This document shows, piece after piece, positions 25,415 through 34,591 of a DNA stretch of 43,502 nucleotides. Origin of the DNA: Symbiobacterium thermophilum (GTDB lineage Bacteria > Bacillota > Sulfobacillia > UBA995); contig DYFO01000014.1 in the NCBI GenBank assembly GCA_020725145.1, forward strand, positions 1 through 43,502, written 5' to 3'. Made by a program: the position numbers and the translations under genes. The first letter of the stretch is position 1, and the number at the start of each line of letters is the position of its first letter. The notes beneath the pieces were generated by a model. The model made no database searches and had not been told where the DNA came from. It saw nothing but the letters and a program-made list of their open reading frames with translations.

Positions 25415-25535
25415 CAGGGGGGATTCCCGGGATGGTCATCCCGGGAATCCCCCTGTTGAGCTGCCGGCATTGCCCGGCAGGTTCACCTCCCTCGGGTCGC
25501 GAAGCTAAAGTGCCGGAGCCTGGCCCGCGCCAGGC
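25415..25535 (+). other. Three stacked hairpins between spoVG and glmU
   Basis: (a) CAGGGGGG-ATTCCCGGGAT (25415-25433) pairs with ATCCCGGGAATCCCCCTG (25438-25455), an 18-bp stem with one extra G and a 4-base loop. (b) CTGCCGG (25461-25467) pairs with CCGGCAG (25474-25480). (c) GCCTGGC (25518-25524) pairs with GCCAGGC (25529-25535), ending 8 bases before the glmU ribosome site. None has a clear T tract. The first may terminate or protect the spoVG mRNA; the whole could be a regulated glmU leader. Confidence 0.6.
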
Positions 25536-25559
25536 CTGAAGCGGGAGGTGGAATCGGTG

Positions 25560-26972
25560 ATGCCCGGCCCGGTCGCGGTGGTGCTGGCCGCCGGAAAGGC
25601 GAAGCGGATGAAGTCCCGCGTGACGAAGGTTCTTCACCCGGTCGCGGGGCGAGCAATGCTGTGCTACGTCATGGACGCGGTTCGCGGTCTTGACCCCGAA
25701 CGCGTCGTGGTGGTGGTGGGCGATCAGGCCGAGGAGGTGCGCTCGCTGCTGGGCCCCCATCCCGTGTACGTGGAGCAGCGGGTGCCGCAGGGCACGGGAC
25801 ACGCGGTGATGCAGGCGGCCGCGACCATCGCCGCCAGCCCTGCGTCCGAGGTGCTCGTGGTGTGCGCCGACGTACCCACGCTGACTGTTCAACCCCTGCA
25901 GAAGCTGCTTGCCCTGCACCGAACGCGGCGTCCGGCCGCCAGCGTGCTCACCGCCCGGCCCGAAAAGCCGACAGGGCTGGGTCGGATCGTGCGCTCTCCC
26001 GAAGGAAGGGTGCTCCGCATCGTGGAGGAGTCCGACGCCACTTCGGAGGAACTGACCATCACCGAGGTCAACACCGGGATATACTGTTTTGAGCGCGATG
26101 CCCTCTTGGCCGTCCTGTCATGTCTGACTCCCAACAATGCCCAGGGTGAGTACTACCTGACCGACGTCGTTGCCGTGCTGGGCTCACAAGGTGGACTGGT
26201 GCTGCCCTGCGAGGTGGACGATCCTTCTTTGGTCCGATCGGTCAACAACCGGCTGGAGCTTGCAGAGGCAGAACGCGTGCTCAGGAGCAGGATCGTGCAC
26301 CGCCTGATGGAAGAAGGGGTCACGGTGGTGGACCCGGCCAGCACCTTCGTCGATGCTGGGGTTGAGGTGGGCCCCGACACCGTGCTGTACCCTTTCACCC
26401 TGCTTGAGGGAACCACGAGGGTGGGAAGCGATTGCCGCCTGGGTCCGGGAGCCAGGCTGATCGACACCGTGGTAGAGGACGGAGCCGTGGTTTCGCTTTC
26501 GGTGCTGGAGAGCTCCCGCGTGGGGAGGCGCGTGCAGGTGGGGCCGTTTGCCCACCTCCGTGCCGGCACGGTGCTGGCGGAAGGGGTCAGGGTGGGCAAC
26601 TTCGCCGAGCTGAAGAACTCGTCCATCGGCGAGGGCACGCGCGTCCCGCATCACAGCTACATTGGAGACGCCACCGTAGGACCAGGGGCGAATATCGGCG
26701 CCGGAGTGGTGGTGGTTAATTACGACGGCAGGCAGAAGCATCGGACGGAGATCGGAGCGAAAGCCTTCGTGGGCTGCAACGCGAACCTCGTGGCACCGGT
26801 AAGACTTGCCCCCGGAAGCTACGTGGCGGCCGGCTCCACCATCACCCGCGACGTGCCGGCGGGGGCACTCGGCGTCGGCCGCGCCCGGCAGGTCAACGTG
26901 GAGGGATGGGTGGCCCGCCAGGGTTTCGCTACTCCGGTGGCGGAGGATACCGGCACCGGGGAACCGAAGTAA
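25560..26972 (+). CDS. glmU: Bifunctional UDP-GlcNAc pyrophosphorylase / GlcN-1-P acetyltransferase
   Basis: About 470 residues. The N-terminal uridyltransferase (VAVVLAAGKAKRMKSRVTKVLHPVAG, QGTGHAV, VCADVPTL) is followed by a left-handed beta-helix acetyltransferase (VGPFAHLRAGTVLAEGVRVG, NYDGRQKHRTEIGAKAFVG). It makes UDP-N-acetylglucosamine for peptidoglycan. In the G-rich loop the usual GxGTRM reads GKAKRM, a mild deviation. GTG 25557 and ATG 25560 both fit GGAGGTG at 25544-25550; ATG is used. The spoVG-glmU-prs order is as in B. subtilis. Confidence 0.96.
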   Translation: MPGPVAVVLAAGKAKRMKSRVTKVLHPVAGRAMLCYVMDAVRGLDPERVVVVVGDQAEEVRSLLGPHPVYVEQRVPQGTGHAVMQAAATIAASPASEVLVVCADVPTLTVQPLQKLLALHRTRRPAASVLTARPEKPTGLGRIVRSPEGRVLRIVEESDATSEELTITEVNTGIYCFERDALLAVLSCLTPNNAQGEYYLTDVVAVLGSQGGLVLPCEVDDPSLVRSVNNRLELAEAERVLRSRIVHRLMEEGVTVVDPASTFVDAGVEVGPDTVLYPFTLLEGTTRVGSDCRLGPGARLIDTVVEDGAVVSLSVLESSRVGRRVQVGPFAHLRAGTVLAEGVRVGNFAELKNSSIGEGTRVPHHSYIGDATVGPGANIGAGVVVVNYDGRQKHRTEIGAKAFVGCNANLVAPVRLAPGSYVAAGSTITRDVPAGALGVGRARQVNVEGWVARQGFATPVAEDTGTGEPK

Positions 26973-27004
26973 AAAGGGGCAGCTCTTGTCGGGGAGGGGC
27001 ACAC

Positions 27005-27952
27005 GTGCGGTTCGCCGAGAGTACGCTGAAGTTGTTCACCGGCAACGCCAATCCGCAGCTGGCTGCCGAAATCGCGGCCTACATCGGGACGGAACTCGGT
27101 GCCATCGAGGTCGGGCGCTTCAACAACGGTGAGATCCAGGTCATCATTCAGGAAAGCGTGCGCGGAGCGGACGCCTTCGTTATCCAGCCGACAGGGGCGC
27201 CGGCCAACGACACCTTGATGGAGCTTCTGATCATCATCGATGCCTTGCGCAGGGCCTCGGCCAGACGGGTCACGGCGGTGATTCCCTACTACGGCTACGC
27301 GCGGCAGGACCGCAAGACCCGCGGCCGCGAGCCCATCACCGCCAAGCTCGTCGCCAACCTCATCGTCACCGCCCGTGCCGGAAGGGTGCTCACCATGGAC
27401 TTGCATGCAGGCCAGATCCAGGGGTTCTTCGACATCCCGGTAGACCACCTGTCGGCCATCCCCTTGCTGGCCGACCATTTCCGCGAGCGTGGGCTCGGCG
27501 ACGTGGTGGTGGTTTCGCCGGACGTCGGAGGGGTTCCGCGTGCGCGCGAGATGGCCAGGCGTTTGGGCGCCGGTTTGGCCTTCCTCGACAAGCGCCACCC
27601 CCGCCCCGGGGTGTCGGAGATCATCCACGTGGTGGGCGACGTGCAGGGGAAGCGGGCGATACTGGTCGACGACATGATCGACACCGCCGGTTCCATCACC
27701 AACGGCGCACAGGCCCTGATCGACAAGGGGGCGGCAGAGGTCTACGCCTGTTGCACCCACCCCGTCTTCTCAGGCTCGGCCCTGCACCGGCTGGAAGCCT
27801 CGCAGCTGCGCGAAGTGGTGGTGACCAACACCCTGCCGCTGGATGCCGTCCGTCAGCTGCCGAAACTGCGTGTTTTGTCGGTAGCACCGTTGCTGGCCGA
27901 GGCCATCCTCCGCATTCACGAGGACCGTTCGGTGAGCGAGCTCTTCTCCTGA
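27005..27952 (+). CDS. prs: Ribose-phosphate pyrophosphokinase
   Basis: 315 residues, class I PRPP synthetase. It has LKLFTGNANPQLAAEIAAYI, RFNNGEIQVII, YGYARQDRK, the flexible-loop DLHAGQIQGFF and the PRPP loop ILVDDMIDTAGSI. It makes PRPP from ribose-5-phosphate and ATP, supplying nucleotides and the PurR inducer. GTG 27005 has GGGGAGGGG upstream. It starts about 30 bases after glmU, so the two are probably one transcript. A separate promoter follows for rplY. Confidence 0.96.
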   Translation: MRFAESTLKLFTGNANPQLAAEIAAYIGTELGAIEVGRFNNGEIQVIIQESVRGADAFVIQPTGAPANDTLMELLIIIDALRRASARRVTAVIPYYGYARQDRKTRGREPITAKLVANLIVTARAGRVLTMDLHAGQIQGFFDIPVDHLSAIPLLADHFRERGLGDVVVVSPDVGGVPRAREMARRLGAGLAFLDKRHPRPGVSEIIHVVGDVQGKRAILVDDMIDTAGSITNGAQALIDKGAAEVYACCTHPVFSGSALHRLEASQLREVVVTNTLPLDAVRQLPKLRVLSVAPLLAEAILRIHEDRSVSELFS

Positions 27953-27963
27953 GGCCGGCGCGT

Positions 27964-27992
27964 TTGACACAAGGCGCCGTATGGCGTAGCAT
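27964..27992 (+). promoter_or_regulatory. Sigma-A promoter of rplY/ctc
   Basis: TTGACA (27964-27969), a 17-base spacer and TAGCAT (27987-27992) lie in the gap after prs, about 60 bases before the rplY start. In B. subtilis ctc is sigma-B controlled; this site looks like sigma-A instead. Confidence 0.75.
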
Positions 27993-28051
27993 TGGGGCAG
28001 TGAGCGGGGGCGATACGGCGGTGAGGCCCCGAGGGCAGGAGGGTTCGGAAG

Positions 28052-28678
28052 ATGCAGCCGCTGAGCATGCAGGCCGCGTTGCGCGAGAGCGGCAAGGGCG
28101 AGGCGCGCCGGCTGCGCCGGGGGGGGCTGGTCCCCGGCGTGGTGTACGGCCGCGGCGGGCCCGGAGTGCCCGTGGTGGTGGGTCTGCGAGAACTGCTCCG
28201 TTCGGTGCGTTCGGGAGGCAGGCACACGCTGCTGGCCCTGGAGGGTCCGTTTGAGGGCCCCCGCACCGTGGTGGTCAAAGACATTCAGTACCATCCCACC
28301 GGCGGCGGGCCGTTGCACGTCGACTTCCTCGAGGTATCGCTGTCGCATCGGCTGACGGTGGCGGTGCCCGTCTTCGCGCAAGGTGTGGAGGCGCTTGAGG
28401 AGGCCGATCTGGTGGTACAGCACCAGGCCAGGGAACTGGAGATCGAGTGTCTGCCGACGGAGATCCCCGACCACCTGACGGTGGACGTGCGAGGGCTGAA
28501 GCCGGGAGATCAGCTCCTGGCCGGGGAGGTCCCGCTACCCCCGGGAGCCCGCATGGTCAGCGATCCCGACACGTTGGTGCTAAGCGTGCTGGCTGCCCGG
28601 GTGGCGCCGGTCGAGGTTCCCGAGGAGGCGCCCGAACCGGCACCGGAGACCGGCGCTGCCGCCCGCGGGGGGCAGTAG
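28052..28678 (+). CDS. rplY: 50S ribosomal protein L25 / general stress protein Ctc
   Basis: 208 residues, the long L25 (Ctc/TL5) form: an N-terminal 5S rRNA-binding L25 domain (GKGEARRLRRGGLVPGVVYGR) and a C-terminal beta domain (VDFLEVSLSHRLTVAVPV, GLKPGDQLLAGEV). A Pro/Glu/Ala-rich tail ends the protein. It binds 5S rRNA in the large subunit. ATG 28052 has AGGAGG upstream. It sits between prs and pth as in B. subtilis. Confidence 0.95.
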   Translation: MQPLSMQAALRESGKGEARRLRRGGLVPGVVYGRGGPGVPVVVGLRELLRSVRSGGRHTLLALEGPFEGPRTVVVKDIQYHPTGGGPLHVDFLEVSLSHRLTVAVPVFAQGVEALEEADLVVQHQARELEIECLPTEIPDHLTVDVRGLKPGDQLLAGEVPLPPGARMVSDPDTLVLSVLAARVAPVEVPEEAPEPAPETGAAARGGQ

Positions 28679-28714
28679 CCCCTGCGTGCGATCGGCTCGC
28701 CCCCCGAGCCGGGG

Positions 28715-29275
28715 TTGCGGCTGGTCGTCGGGCTGGGCAACCCCGGTCCGCTCTACCGCGAGACCCTGCACAACGCCGGCCATCAGGTCGTGCAACACCT
28801 GATCGGCCCGGGTTTTCGCTCCCTGGGTCGGGGGCTGTTCCTGGGCACCATCCGTGGACGCCGCGTCGCCCTGCTACAGCCCGGTTGCTTCATGAACCTC
28901 AGCGGACCACCGGTGGCCCGTTGTCTTGTGGAGTTGGGACTTGCGCCGCAGGATCTGCTACTGGTGCACGACGATCTCGACCTGCCGCTGGGCCGACTGC
29001 GTTTCAAGCGCCGAGGGGGGTCGGGCGGTCACCGGGGAGTGGAGTCGGTGATCGCCGCTTTGGGTACCGAGGATTTTCTCCGTCTGAAGCTGGGCATCGG
29101 CCGACCTCCCCCCGACGTCGACCCTGCCGACTACGTGCTCGGGCGCCCGGGGCCGGTTCTTGAACCGGTCTACCGCGAGATGTTGATACGAGCGGCCGCC
29201 GCCGTCGCCACCTTCCTGGCCGAGGGGCTGGATGCGGCCATGCAAGCCTTTCACGTTCGGGAGGAAGACCGCTGA
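28715..29275 (+). CDS. pth: Peptidyl-tRNA hydrolase
   Basis: 186 residues. It has the N-terminal LVVGLGNPGPLYRETLHNAGH with the catalytic His, the FMNLSGPPVA segment and LLVHDDLDLPLGRLRFKRRGG, then GGHRGVESV. It releases peptides from stalled peptidyl-tRNA. TTG 28715 is the only start that keeps the conserved N terminus, yet the ribosome site is weak (GGGG immediately upstream), so translation may depend on rplY. In B. subtilis this is spoVC, an essential gene. The next gene there, fin, is absent. Confidence 0.94.
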   Translation: MRLVVGLGNPGPLYRETLHNAGHQVVQHLIGPGFRSLGRGLFLGTIRGRRVALLQPGCFMNLSGPPVARCLVELGLAPQDLLLVHDDLDLPLGRLRFKRRGGSGGHRGVESVIAALGTEDFLRLKLGIGRPPPDVDPADYVLGRPGPVLEPVYREMLIRAAAAVATFLAEGLDAAMQAFHVREEDR

Positions 29276-29307
29276 AGCGGGAAGGACAGGACTGCCAAGC
29301 ACGTGTT

Positions 29308-32300
29308 TTGAAGGCCGTGCTGGATCTGGTGGCCCGCCTGCCCCAGTGCCGGGATGTGCTGGCAGAAGTGGCCCGCGGTGCGCCCGTCCAGACGGTGGTG
29401 GGCCCAAGCCGAGGAGCCGCCACCCTGGTGGCGGCCGCTCTGTTCCGGCAGCTGGGGCGTTCGTGCCTGTACGTGGTACCCGACCAGCTCGCGGTCGAAC
29501 GCGTCCGCGACGATCTGTCCGCCTGGCTGGGGGACCAAACCGTGCTGCCGTTTCCCTCCGTGGGGCGGGTGCCGGTTGAGGTGCTGGCCGCGACGCCCGA
29601 CCTCGAGGCGCAGCGTCTCACCGCACTCGAGCGCCTCGCGGGACCGGAGCCGGTGGTGGTGGTGGCGACGGGCGAGGCGGCGCTGGAGCGACTGGTTCCT
29701 CCCGGTGTGCTGGCGGCTGCCCGCATGGCGGTCGCCGTGGGCGATCGACTGGACCGCGACGCGTTCCTGGCCGGCCTGGTTCGGGCCGGCTACCAGCACC
29801 AGGATCCTGTGGAACGAAGGGGCCAGTTCGTGGTCAGGGGGGGCCTGATCGACGTGTACCCCCTTACCGCCGCCTCGCCGGTGCGCATCGAGCTCGAGGA
29901 CGAAGAGGTATGGTCCATCCGGGGCTTCGATCCGGCCACCCAGCGGTCCACGGCCCCGCTGTCTTACGTCACCATCTTCGCCGCCAGGGAACTACTGCTT
30001 GACGAAGTCTGCGCCGGGCAGGTGGTAGAGGCCATCCGGGGCGAGCTTGAGATGGCGGAGGCGCGACTCCGGGCCGCCGGGCGTGGGCCGGCGGCGACCA
30101 GGTTGCGGTCGCGGGTTGAGGCGCATCTGGAGGCGTTGGTGGCGGGGACGGAGGCACGGCGGAGCTACCTGCCCTTTGCCTTCCCTCCCGTCCATCTCCC
30201 CGACCATCTTGGCCCGGCCGGTCTGGTGATGGTCGAGGAGCCGGCACGGGTGGCCGAGCACGCGCGCCGGGGCGAGCAACTGGCGCTGGAAGCGACGGCC
30301 CGCCTCCTGGAAGAAGGAGCGCTGCTGCCGCGGGAAACCTTAACCCACGCGCCGGCGGCGGAGCTTACCCGGGTGCTGGGCCGAAGACAGCTGGTGAACT
30401 TCTCGCTTCTGCCACGGTCCCCGGACGCGGGGCCGGCCGGGCCCCGGATCAACATCCGCAGCCGCACGCTGGTGGGTCTCGGCGGACGCTGGAACGACTT
30501 TCTGACCGAGCTAGGCCAGTGGCTGGACCAGGGCTATGTGGTATGCCTGGCGGCCAGGGATCGCTCCCGCGCCGACGCGATGGCGGCCGCGCTTGCCGAT
30601 GCCGCCGTTCCCGTGAGTCAAGATATCCCCGTGCCCGGCCGCGTGGTGGTCGCCCCGGCCTGGCTGCGTGAGGGATTCGAGCTCCCCGAGGCTCGCCTGG
30701 CGGTCGCAACCGAGGCCGAGATCACGGGGCGTCCTGCTCCCCGGCGCACCCTGCGCGCTCCTCCCGAAGGGGCGCGGATCGCCGACTACCGCGAGCTTGA
30801 GCCGGGCGACTACGTGGTGCACGTAAACCACGGCATCGGCGTGTTCGACGGGATTCAGACGCTGACGGTCGACGGCGTGGCCCGTGACTACCTTTTCATC
30901 CGGTACGCCGGGACCGACCGCCTCTACGTGCCCGTCGACCAGATCGACATGGTGCACCGGTATGTGGGCACCGAGGGACATGAGCCTCGGGTCAACCGGC
31001 TGGGAGGCACCGAGTGGGCCAGGACCAGGCGACGCGTGGGGCAATCGGTGCGCAAGCTCGCGTTCGATCTGGTGAGCCTGTACGCCCGTCGCCAGGTGCT
31101 GCCGGGTCACGCCTGCCAGCCCGATGGGCCGTGGCAGGCCGACCTGGAGGCCGCCTTTCCCTTTGAGGAGACTCCCGACCAGCTACGTTCAATCCAGGAG
31201 GTGAAGTCCGACCTGGAACGCCCGCACCCCATGGACCGCTTGCTGCTCGGCGATGTGGGGTATGGCAAGACCGAGGTCGCCATACGTGCGGCCTTCAAGG
31301 TCGTGAGCGAAGGCCGCCAGGTGGCGGTGCTGGTTCCCACTACCGTGCTGGCCCAGCAGCACTTCACCACCTTCAGCGAACGGTTGAAGGGGTTTCCGGT
31401 GGAGGTCCGCATGCTCTCCCGGCTGCGAGGCCAGGCCGAACAGGCCGACACCCTGGAGGGCTTGCGTCGGGGGACGGTGGACATCGTGATCGGGACGCAC
31501 CGGTTGCTGCAGGACGATGTGGTCTTTCGGGACCTGGGCCTACTGGTGGTGGATGAGGAACACCGTTTCGGCGTGGCCCACAAGGAGCGACTCAAGCTGC
31601 TGAAAGAAGGGGTGGATGTGCTGACGCTGTCGGCCACCCCCATTCCGCGCACGCTTCACCTGGCGCTCAGCGGACTGCGTGACACCAGCTTCATCGGTAC
31701 TCCTCCTGAAGATCGACATCCGGTACAGACCTACGTCTGCGAGTACACCGATCACCTGGTGCGCGAAGCCGTGCTGCGCGAGGTTGCCCGTGGGGGCCAG
31801 GTGTTTTACGTGCACAACCGGGTGAAGAGCATCTATCGTGCTGCCGAGCGACTGGCCGGTCTGCTGCCGGGAGTCCGGCTGGTCGTGGCCCATGGTCAGA
31901 TGAGGGAGACGCGCCTTGAGGAGATCTTCCTGCAATTTGTGGCCGGCGAGCACGATGTGCTGGTGTGCACGACGATCATCGAGGCAGGCCTCGACCTGCC
32001 CAACGTCAACACACTGATCGTTGAGGATGCCGACCGGCTCGGACTCGCCCAGCTGTACCAACTGCGGGGACGTGTGGGCAGGTCAGACCGTCTGGCCTAC
32101 GCGTACTTCACGTACCGCCGCGGGCGGGTTCTCACCGAGACGGCGGAGAAACGCCTTGCCGCTTTGCAGGAGTTCACCGAGCTCGGTTCGGGGTACCGGG
32201 TAGCCCTTCGCGACCTGGAACTGCGAGGGGCCGGCAATATCCTCGGCCCGGAGCAGCACGGCTTCATGGTGGCGGTGGGGTTTGACCTTTACTGCCAGCT

Positions 32301-32820
32301 GCTCGAGGAGGCGGTGCGGGAGCTCAGAGGGCAAAAGCTTCCCTCCCGGCCCGAGGTGCAGATCGAACTGGGGATCGACGCCTTCATACCCGAGTCCTTC
32401 ATCCCCGACGAGCGTCAGCGCCTCGACGTATACCGCCGACTGGCGGGCTGCCGCGATGTCGCCGGCGTCGAGGATGTCAAGCGGGAGCTTGAGGACAGAT
32501 ACGGCGAGCTCCCGGCGCCGGTCCACAACCTTCTTGCCGGTGTCCGCCTTCGGGAGCTGGCGATTCTGGCGGGAATCGGTGCGATCGTGCAGGAGGGACG
32601 GCGGATCCGGCTGCGCGCGGCCGCCGCCAGACGGCCGCCCGATCCTGCAATTGCCCGTGCTCTGAAATGGGGACGTGGCAGGGTCCTGCCTGCCCCGCCG
32701 CGAAGCAACAGCCTGCTGGTGATCCGCACCGAGGGGATGGCGAAAGAGGCGCTTACCGACTACCTGGAGGCGCTGTTCCGGGAGTATCTCGGCCCGGAAG
32801 GGAAGGAGTGCGTGCATTGA
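29308..32820 (+). CDS. mfd: Transcription-repair coupling factor
   Basis: 1170 residues, full length. The order is UvrB-like N-terminal part (GRVPVEVLAATPDLEAQRL, RGGLIDVYPLTAASPVRIE), an RNA-polymerase-interacting domain around 480-550 (GDYVVHVNHGIGVFDGIQTL), a RecG-like helicase motor (Walker A GDVGYGKTEVAI near 647, DEEH box, LSATPIPRTLHLALSGLRD) and a C-terminal TRCF domain. It removes stalled RNA polymerase and recruits UvrA. The TTG start has poor spacing to a purine-rich region, so the exact start is uncertain by a few codons. The stop overlaps the next start (TTGA). Confidence 0.97.
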   Translation: MKAVLDLVARLPQCRDVLAEVARGAPVQTVVGPSRGAATLVAAALFRQLGRSCLYVVPDQLAVERVRDDLSAWLGDQTVLPFPSVGRVPVEVLAATPDLEAQRLTALERLAGPEPVVVVATGEAALERLVPPGVLAAARMAVAVGDRLDRDAFLAGLVRAGYQHQDPVERRGQFVVRGGLIDVYPLTAASPVRIELEDEEVWSIRGFDPATQRSTAPLSYVTIFAARELLLDEVCAGQVVEAIRGELEMAEARLRAAGRGPAATRLRSRVEAHLEALVAGTEARRSYLPFAFPPVHLPDHLGPAGLVMVEEPARVAEHARRGEQLALEATARLLEEGALLPRETLTHAPAAELTRVLGRRQLVNFSLLPRSPDAGPAGPRINIRSRTLVGLGGRWNDFLTELGQWLDQGYVVCLAARDRSRADAMAAALADAAVPVSQDIPVPGRVVVAPAWLREGFELPEARLAVATEAEITGRPAPRRTLRAPPEGARIADYRELEPGDYVVHVNHGIGVFDGIQTLTVDGVARDYLFIRYAGTDRLYVPVDQIDMVHRYVGTEGHEPRVNRLGGTEWARTRRRVGQSVRKLAFDLVSLYARRQVLPGHACQPDGPWQADLEAAFPFEETPDQLRSIQEVKSDLERPHPMDRLLLGDVGYGKTEVAIRAAFKVVSEGRQVAVLVPTTVLAQQHFTTFSERLKGFPVEVRMLSRLRGQAEQADTLEGLRRGTVDIVIGTHRLLQDDVVFRDLGLLVVDEEHRFGVAHKERLKLLKEGVDVLTLSATPIPRTLHLALSGLRDTSFIGTPPEDRHPVQTYVCEYTDHLVREAVLREVARGGQVFYVHNRVKSIYRAAERLAGLLPGVRLVVAHGQMRETRLEEIFLQFVAGEHDVLVCTTIIEAGLDLPNVNTLIVEDADRLGLAQLYQLRGRVGRSDRLAYAYFTYRRGRVLTETAEKRLAALQEFTELGSGYRVALRDLELRGAGNILGPEQHGFMVAVGFDLYCQLLEEAVRELRGQKLPSRPEVQIELGIDAFIPESFIPDERQRLDVYRRLAGCRDVAGVEDVKRELEDRYGELPAPVHNLLAGVRLRELAILAGIGAIVQEGRRIRLRAAAARRPPDPAIARALKWGRGRVLPAPPRSNSLLVIRTEGMAKEALTDYLEALFREYLGPEGKECVH

Positions 32821-33869
32821 CTCGGGAGGCAAAGACCCAAGCCCGTCGCGTATCCACCGCCCGCGCCGAGCGCCGCCGGGCAGCCCGACAGAAGGCCAGG
32901 CCAGGAGCAACGCGCCGGACTCCGCGATGGCAGGGAGTGCTGGCCATCGGGCTTTTGATATCCCTCATGCTTGGCGCGGTCGGTTGGGGAGCGTGGCAAT
33001 ACGTCGACGAACGCTGGCTGAGCGGGAGGAAGGCACTCGTGATGGTGGGGGAGGACCCCATCACCGCCGGCGATCTCGATCGTCGCGCCAGGGTGTGGGA
33101 TTTCCTGCAGTGGGGCCGCCCCGGGCGCGAGGAACTGCTTGAAGAGCTGATCGACGAGCGGCTGGTGCTGCGCGAAGCGGCGCTTCGCGGGCTTGAGCCG
33201 TCGGCGGCGACGGTAAGCGACCAGGTGGACACCCTGCTCTCCTCGCTGGAGCCTCTGTACGAGAACGCGGCAGGGGTCAGGCGGGCCATGCAGGCCGCCC
33301 GCGTGCGTCGTTCGGACCTTGAGGCCATGGTACGATTCTGGATTGCCGCCCAGAGCTACTTTGAGGAGACGGTGGGCGGCGTCACCGTGGACGATGCCGA
33401 GGTTATGGCCTACTACGAGCAGCATCTCGGCGAGTTCCGTACGCCCCGGCAGGTCACGGTGCGACACATCCTCGTGGCCGGCGAGCAAGAGGCGCTGGAA
33501 GTGCTAAGCCTGCTTGAGGAAGGCGAGGACTTCGCCGCCCTGGCCGCCGCACGGTCGCTGGATCCGGGCACCCGAGACCGAGGTGGGCTGCTCCCGTGGC
33601 CGGTCGCGGCCGGAGACCAGAGGCTGTCCGCCGAGTTCGTGGCGGCGGCCTTGGAGTTGCCCGAAGGAGGGCTCAGCCACCCGGTCAAAACGGAGTACGG
33701 CTATCACATCATCCGGGCGGACGCCGTCACCGCCGAGCGCCAGCGGCCGTACGAAGAGGTGGAGGAGGAGATCAGGGAAAAACTGCTCGCCCAGCGCCGG
33801 ATGGAAGCGTTCCAGGCGCTGCTTGACGAACTGCGCGAGCGGGTAGGGGTTCGGTACCTGACGGATTAG
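32817..33869 (+). CDS. Membrane-anchored parvulin-type foldase (PrsA/SurA-like)
   Basis: 350 residues. A basic N terminus of about 38 residues (RRVSTARAERRRAARQKARP) precedes one transmembrane helix (VLAIGLLISLMLGAVGWGAW), followed by an extracytoplasmic SurA_N-like helical part and a PpiC rotamase domain (about 205-300; RHILVAGEQEALEVLSLLEEGEDFAALA, GGLLPWPV, VKTEYGYHIIR). It probably assists folding of exported proteins at the membrane surface. No lipobox is present. TTG 32817 is used, with GGAAGGAG 8 bases upstream. It is absent from this place in B. subtilis. Confidence 0.9.
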   Translation: MTREAKTQARRVSTARAERRRAARQKARPGATRRTPRWQGVLAIGLLISLMLGAVGWGAWQYVDERWLSGRKALVMVGEDPITAGDLDRRARVWDFLQWGRPGREELLEELIDERLVLREAALRGLEPSAATVSDQVDTLLSSLEPLYENAAGVRRAMQAARVRRSDLEAMVRFWIAAQSYFEETVGGVTVDDAEVMAYYEQHLGEFRTPRQVTVRHILVAGEQEALEVLSLLEEGEDFAALAAARSLDPGTRDRGGLLPWPVAAGDQRLSAEFVAAALELPEGGLSHPVKTEYGYHIIRADAVTAERQRPYEEVEEEIREKLLAQRRMEAFQALLDELRERVGVRYLTD

Positions 33870-33898
33870 GCGGTCCGAAATGTCCCTGGAAGTCTTGA

Positions 33899-33928
33899 GA
33901 ATAATTGTCCTGGCACCTCTGTATACTA
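33899..33928 (+). promoter_or_regulatory. Candidate sigma-G promoter of spoVT
   Basis: GAATA (33899-33903), an 18-base spacer and TATACTA (33922-33928) fit the forespore sigma-G pattern GHATR-N18-CATNHTA except for the first T of the -10. B. subtilis spoVT is a sigma-G gene. No good sigma-A -35 is placed correctly. Confidence 0.7.
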
Positions 33929-33975
33929 GCCTTGGGTCGGGCCGGGCGACGGCCCCAGGCCTGAGGAGGGGTCAT

Positions 33976-34539
33976 ATGAAGGCTACCGGCATCGTCAGAC
34001 GCATCGATGACCTGGGCCGCGTGGTTATTCCCAAGGAAATACGCCGGACCCTGAGGATCCGTGAGGGGGATCCGCTCGAGATATTCGTGGATCGTGACGG
34101 CGAGGTGATCCTCAAGAAGTACTCCCCCATAGGCGAGCTGGGGGACTTCGCCAAGGAGTACGCCGACTCGTTGAACGAGGCCATCGGGCAGATCGCGCTC
34201 ATCGCCGACCGCGACCAGATCATCGCGGTCGCCGGAGCCCCCAAGAAGGAGTTCCTCAACAAGGCCATCGCTCCTGCCGTCGAGCAGGTGATGGAGGACC
34301 GCCGCAGCGTGCTCATCAACCGTCCGGCCGAATACGGGCAGGGCGCAGAGTGCGTTGTGCTGGCAGGCGAGGAGGTCTGCAGGTTCTCGGCCGTGGTGAT
34401 CGCGCCCATCATCGCGGCAGGCGATCCCATAGGGGCGGTGATCATCTGCTCGCGTGAGCCCAACGCGCAGATGGGCGAGCTTGAGCTCAAACTGGCCGAG
34501 ACGGCCGCAAGCTTCCTGGCCAAGCAGATGGAGCAGTAG
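33976..34539 (+). CDS. spoVT: Stage V sporulation regulator
   Basis: 187 residues. The N-terminal AbrB-type domain (KATGIVRRIDDLGRVVIPK, RRTLRIREGDPLEIF) is followed by a GAF-like C-terminal domain (about 55-185), the SpoVT arrangement. It tunes sigma-G-dependent genes in the forespore. ATG 33976 follows GAGGAGGGG. A sigma-G-like promoter and an intrinsic terminator make it a single-gene unit. Confidence 0.97.
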   Translation: MKATGIVRRIDDLGRVVIPKEIRRTLRIREGDPLEIFVDRDGEVILKKYSPIGELGDFAKEYADSLNEAIGQIALIADRDQIIAVAGAPKKEFLNKAIAPAVEQVMEDRRSVLINRPAEYGQGAECVVLAGEEVCRFSAVVIAPIIAAGDPIGAVIICSREPNAQMGELELKLAETAASFLAKQMEQ

Positions 34540-34564
34540 ACACCTCGAACATCGGCGACCCACT

Positions 34565-34587
34565 ACGGCGAGGTTCGCCGTTTTTTT
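34565..34587 (+). terminator. Intrinsic terminator of spoVT
   Basis: ACGGCGA (34565-34571) pairs with TCGCCGT (34575-34581) across a GGT loop, followed by a run of seven T (34581-34587). Confidence 0.93.
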
Positions 34588-34591
34588 GCTT

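Noticed and set aside
25440-25556. Possible c-di-GMP (GEMM) or other known riboswitch before glmU
   Set aside because: A short GCGAAGCTAAAG stretch loosely recalls GEMM, but the required paired helices and conserved loops are not present; kept only as a structured leader.
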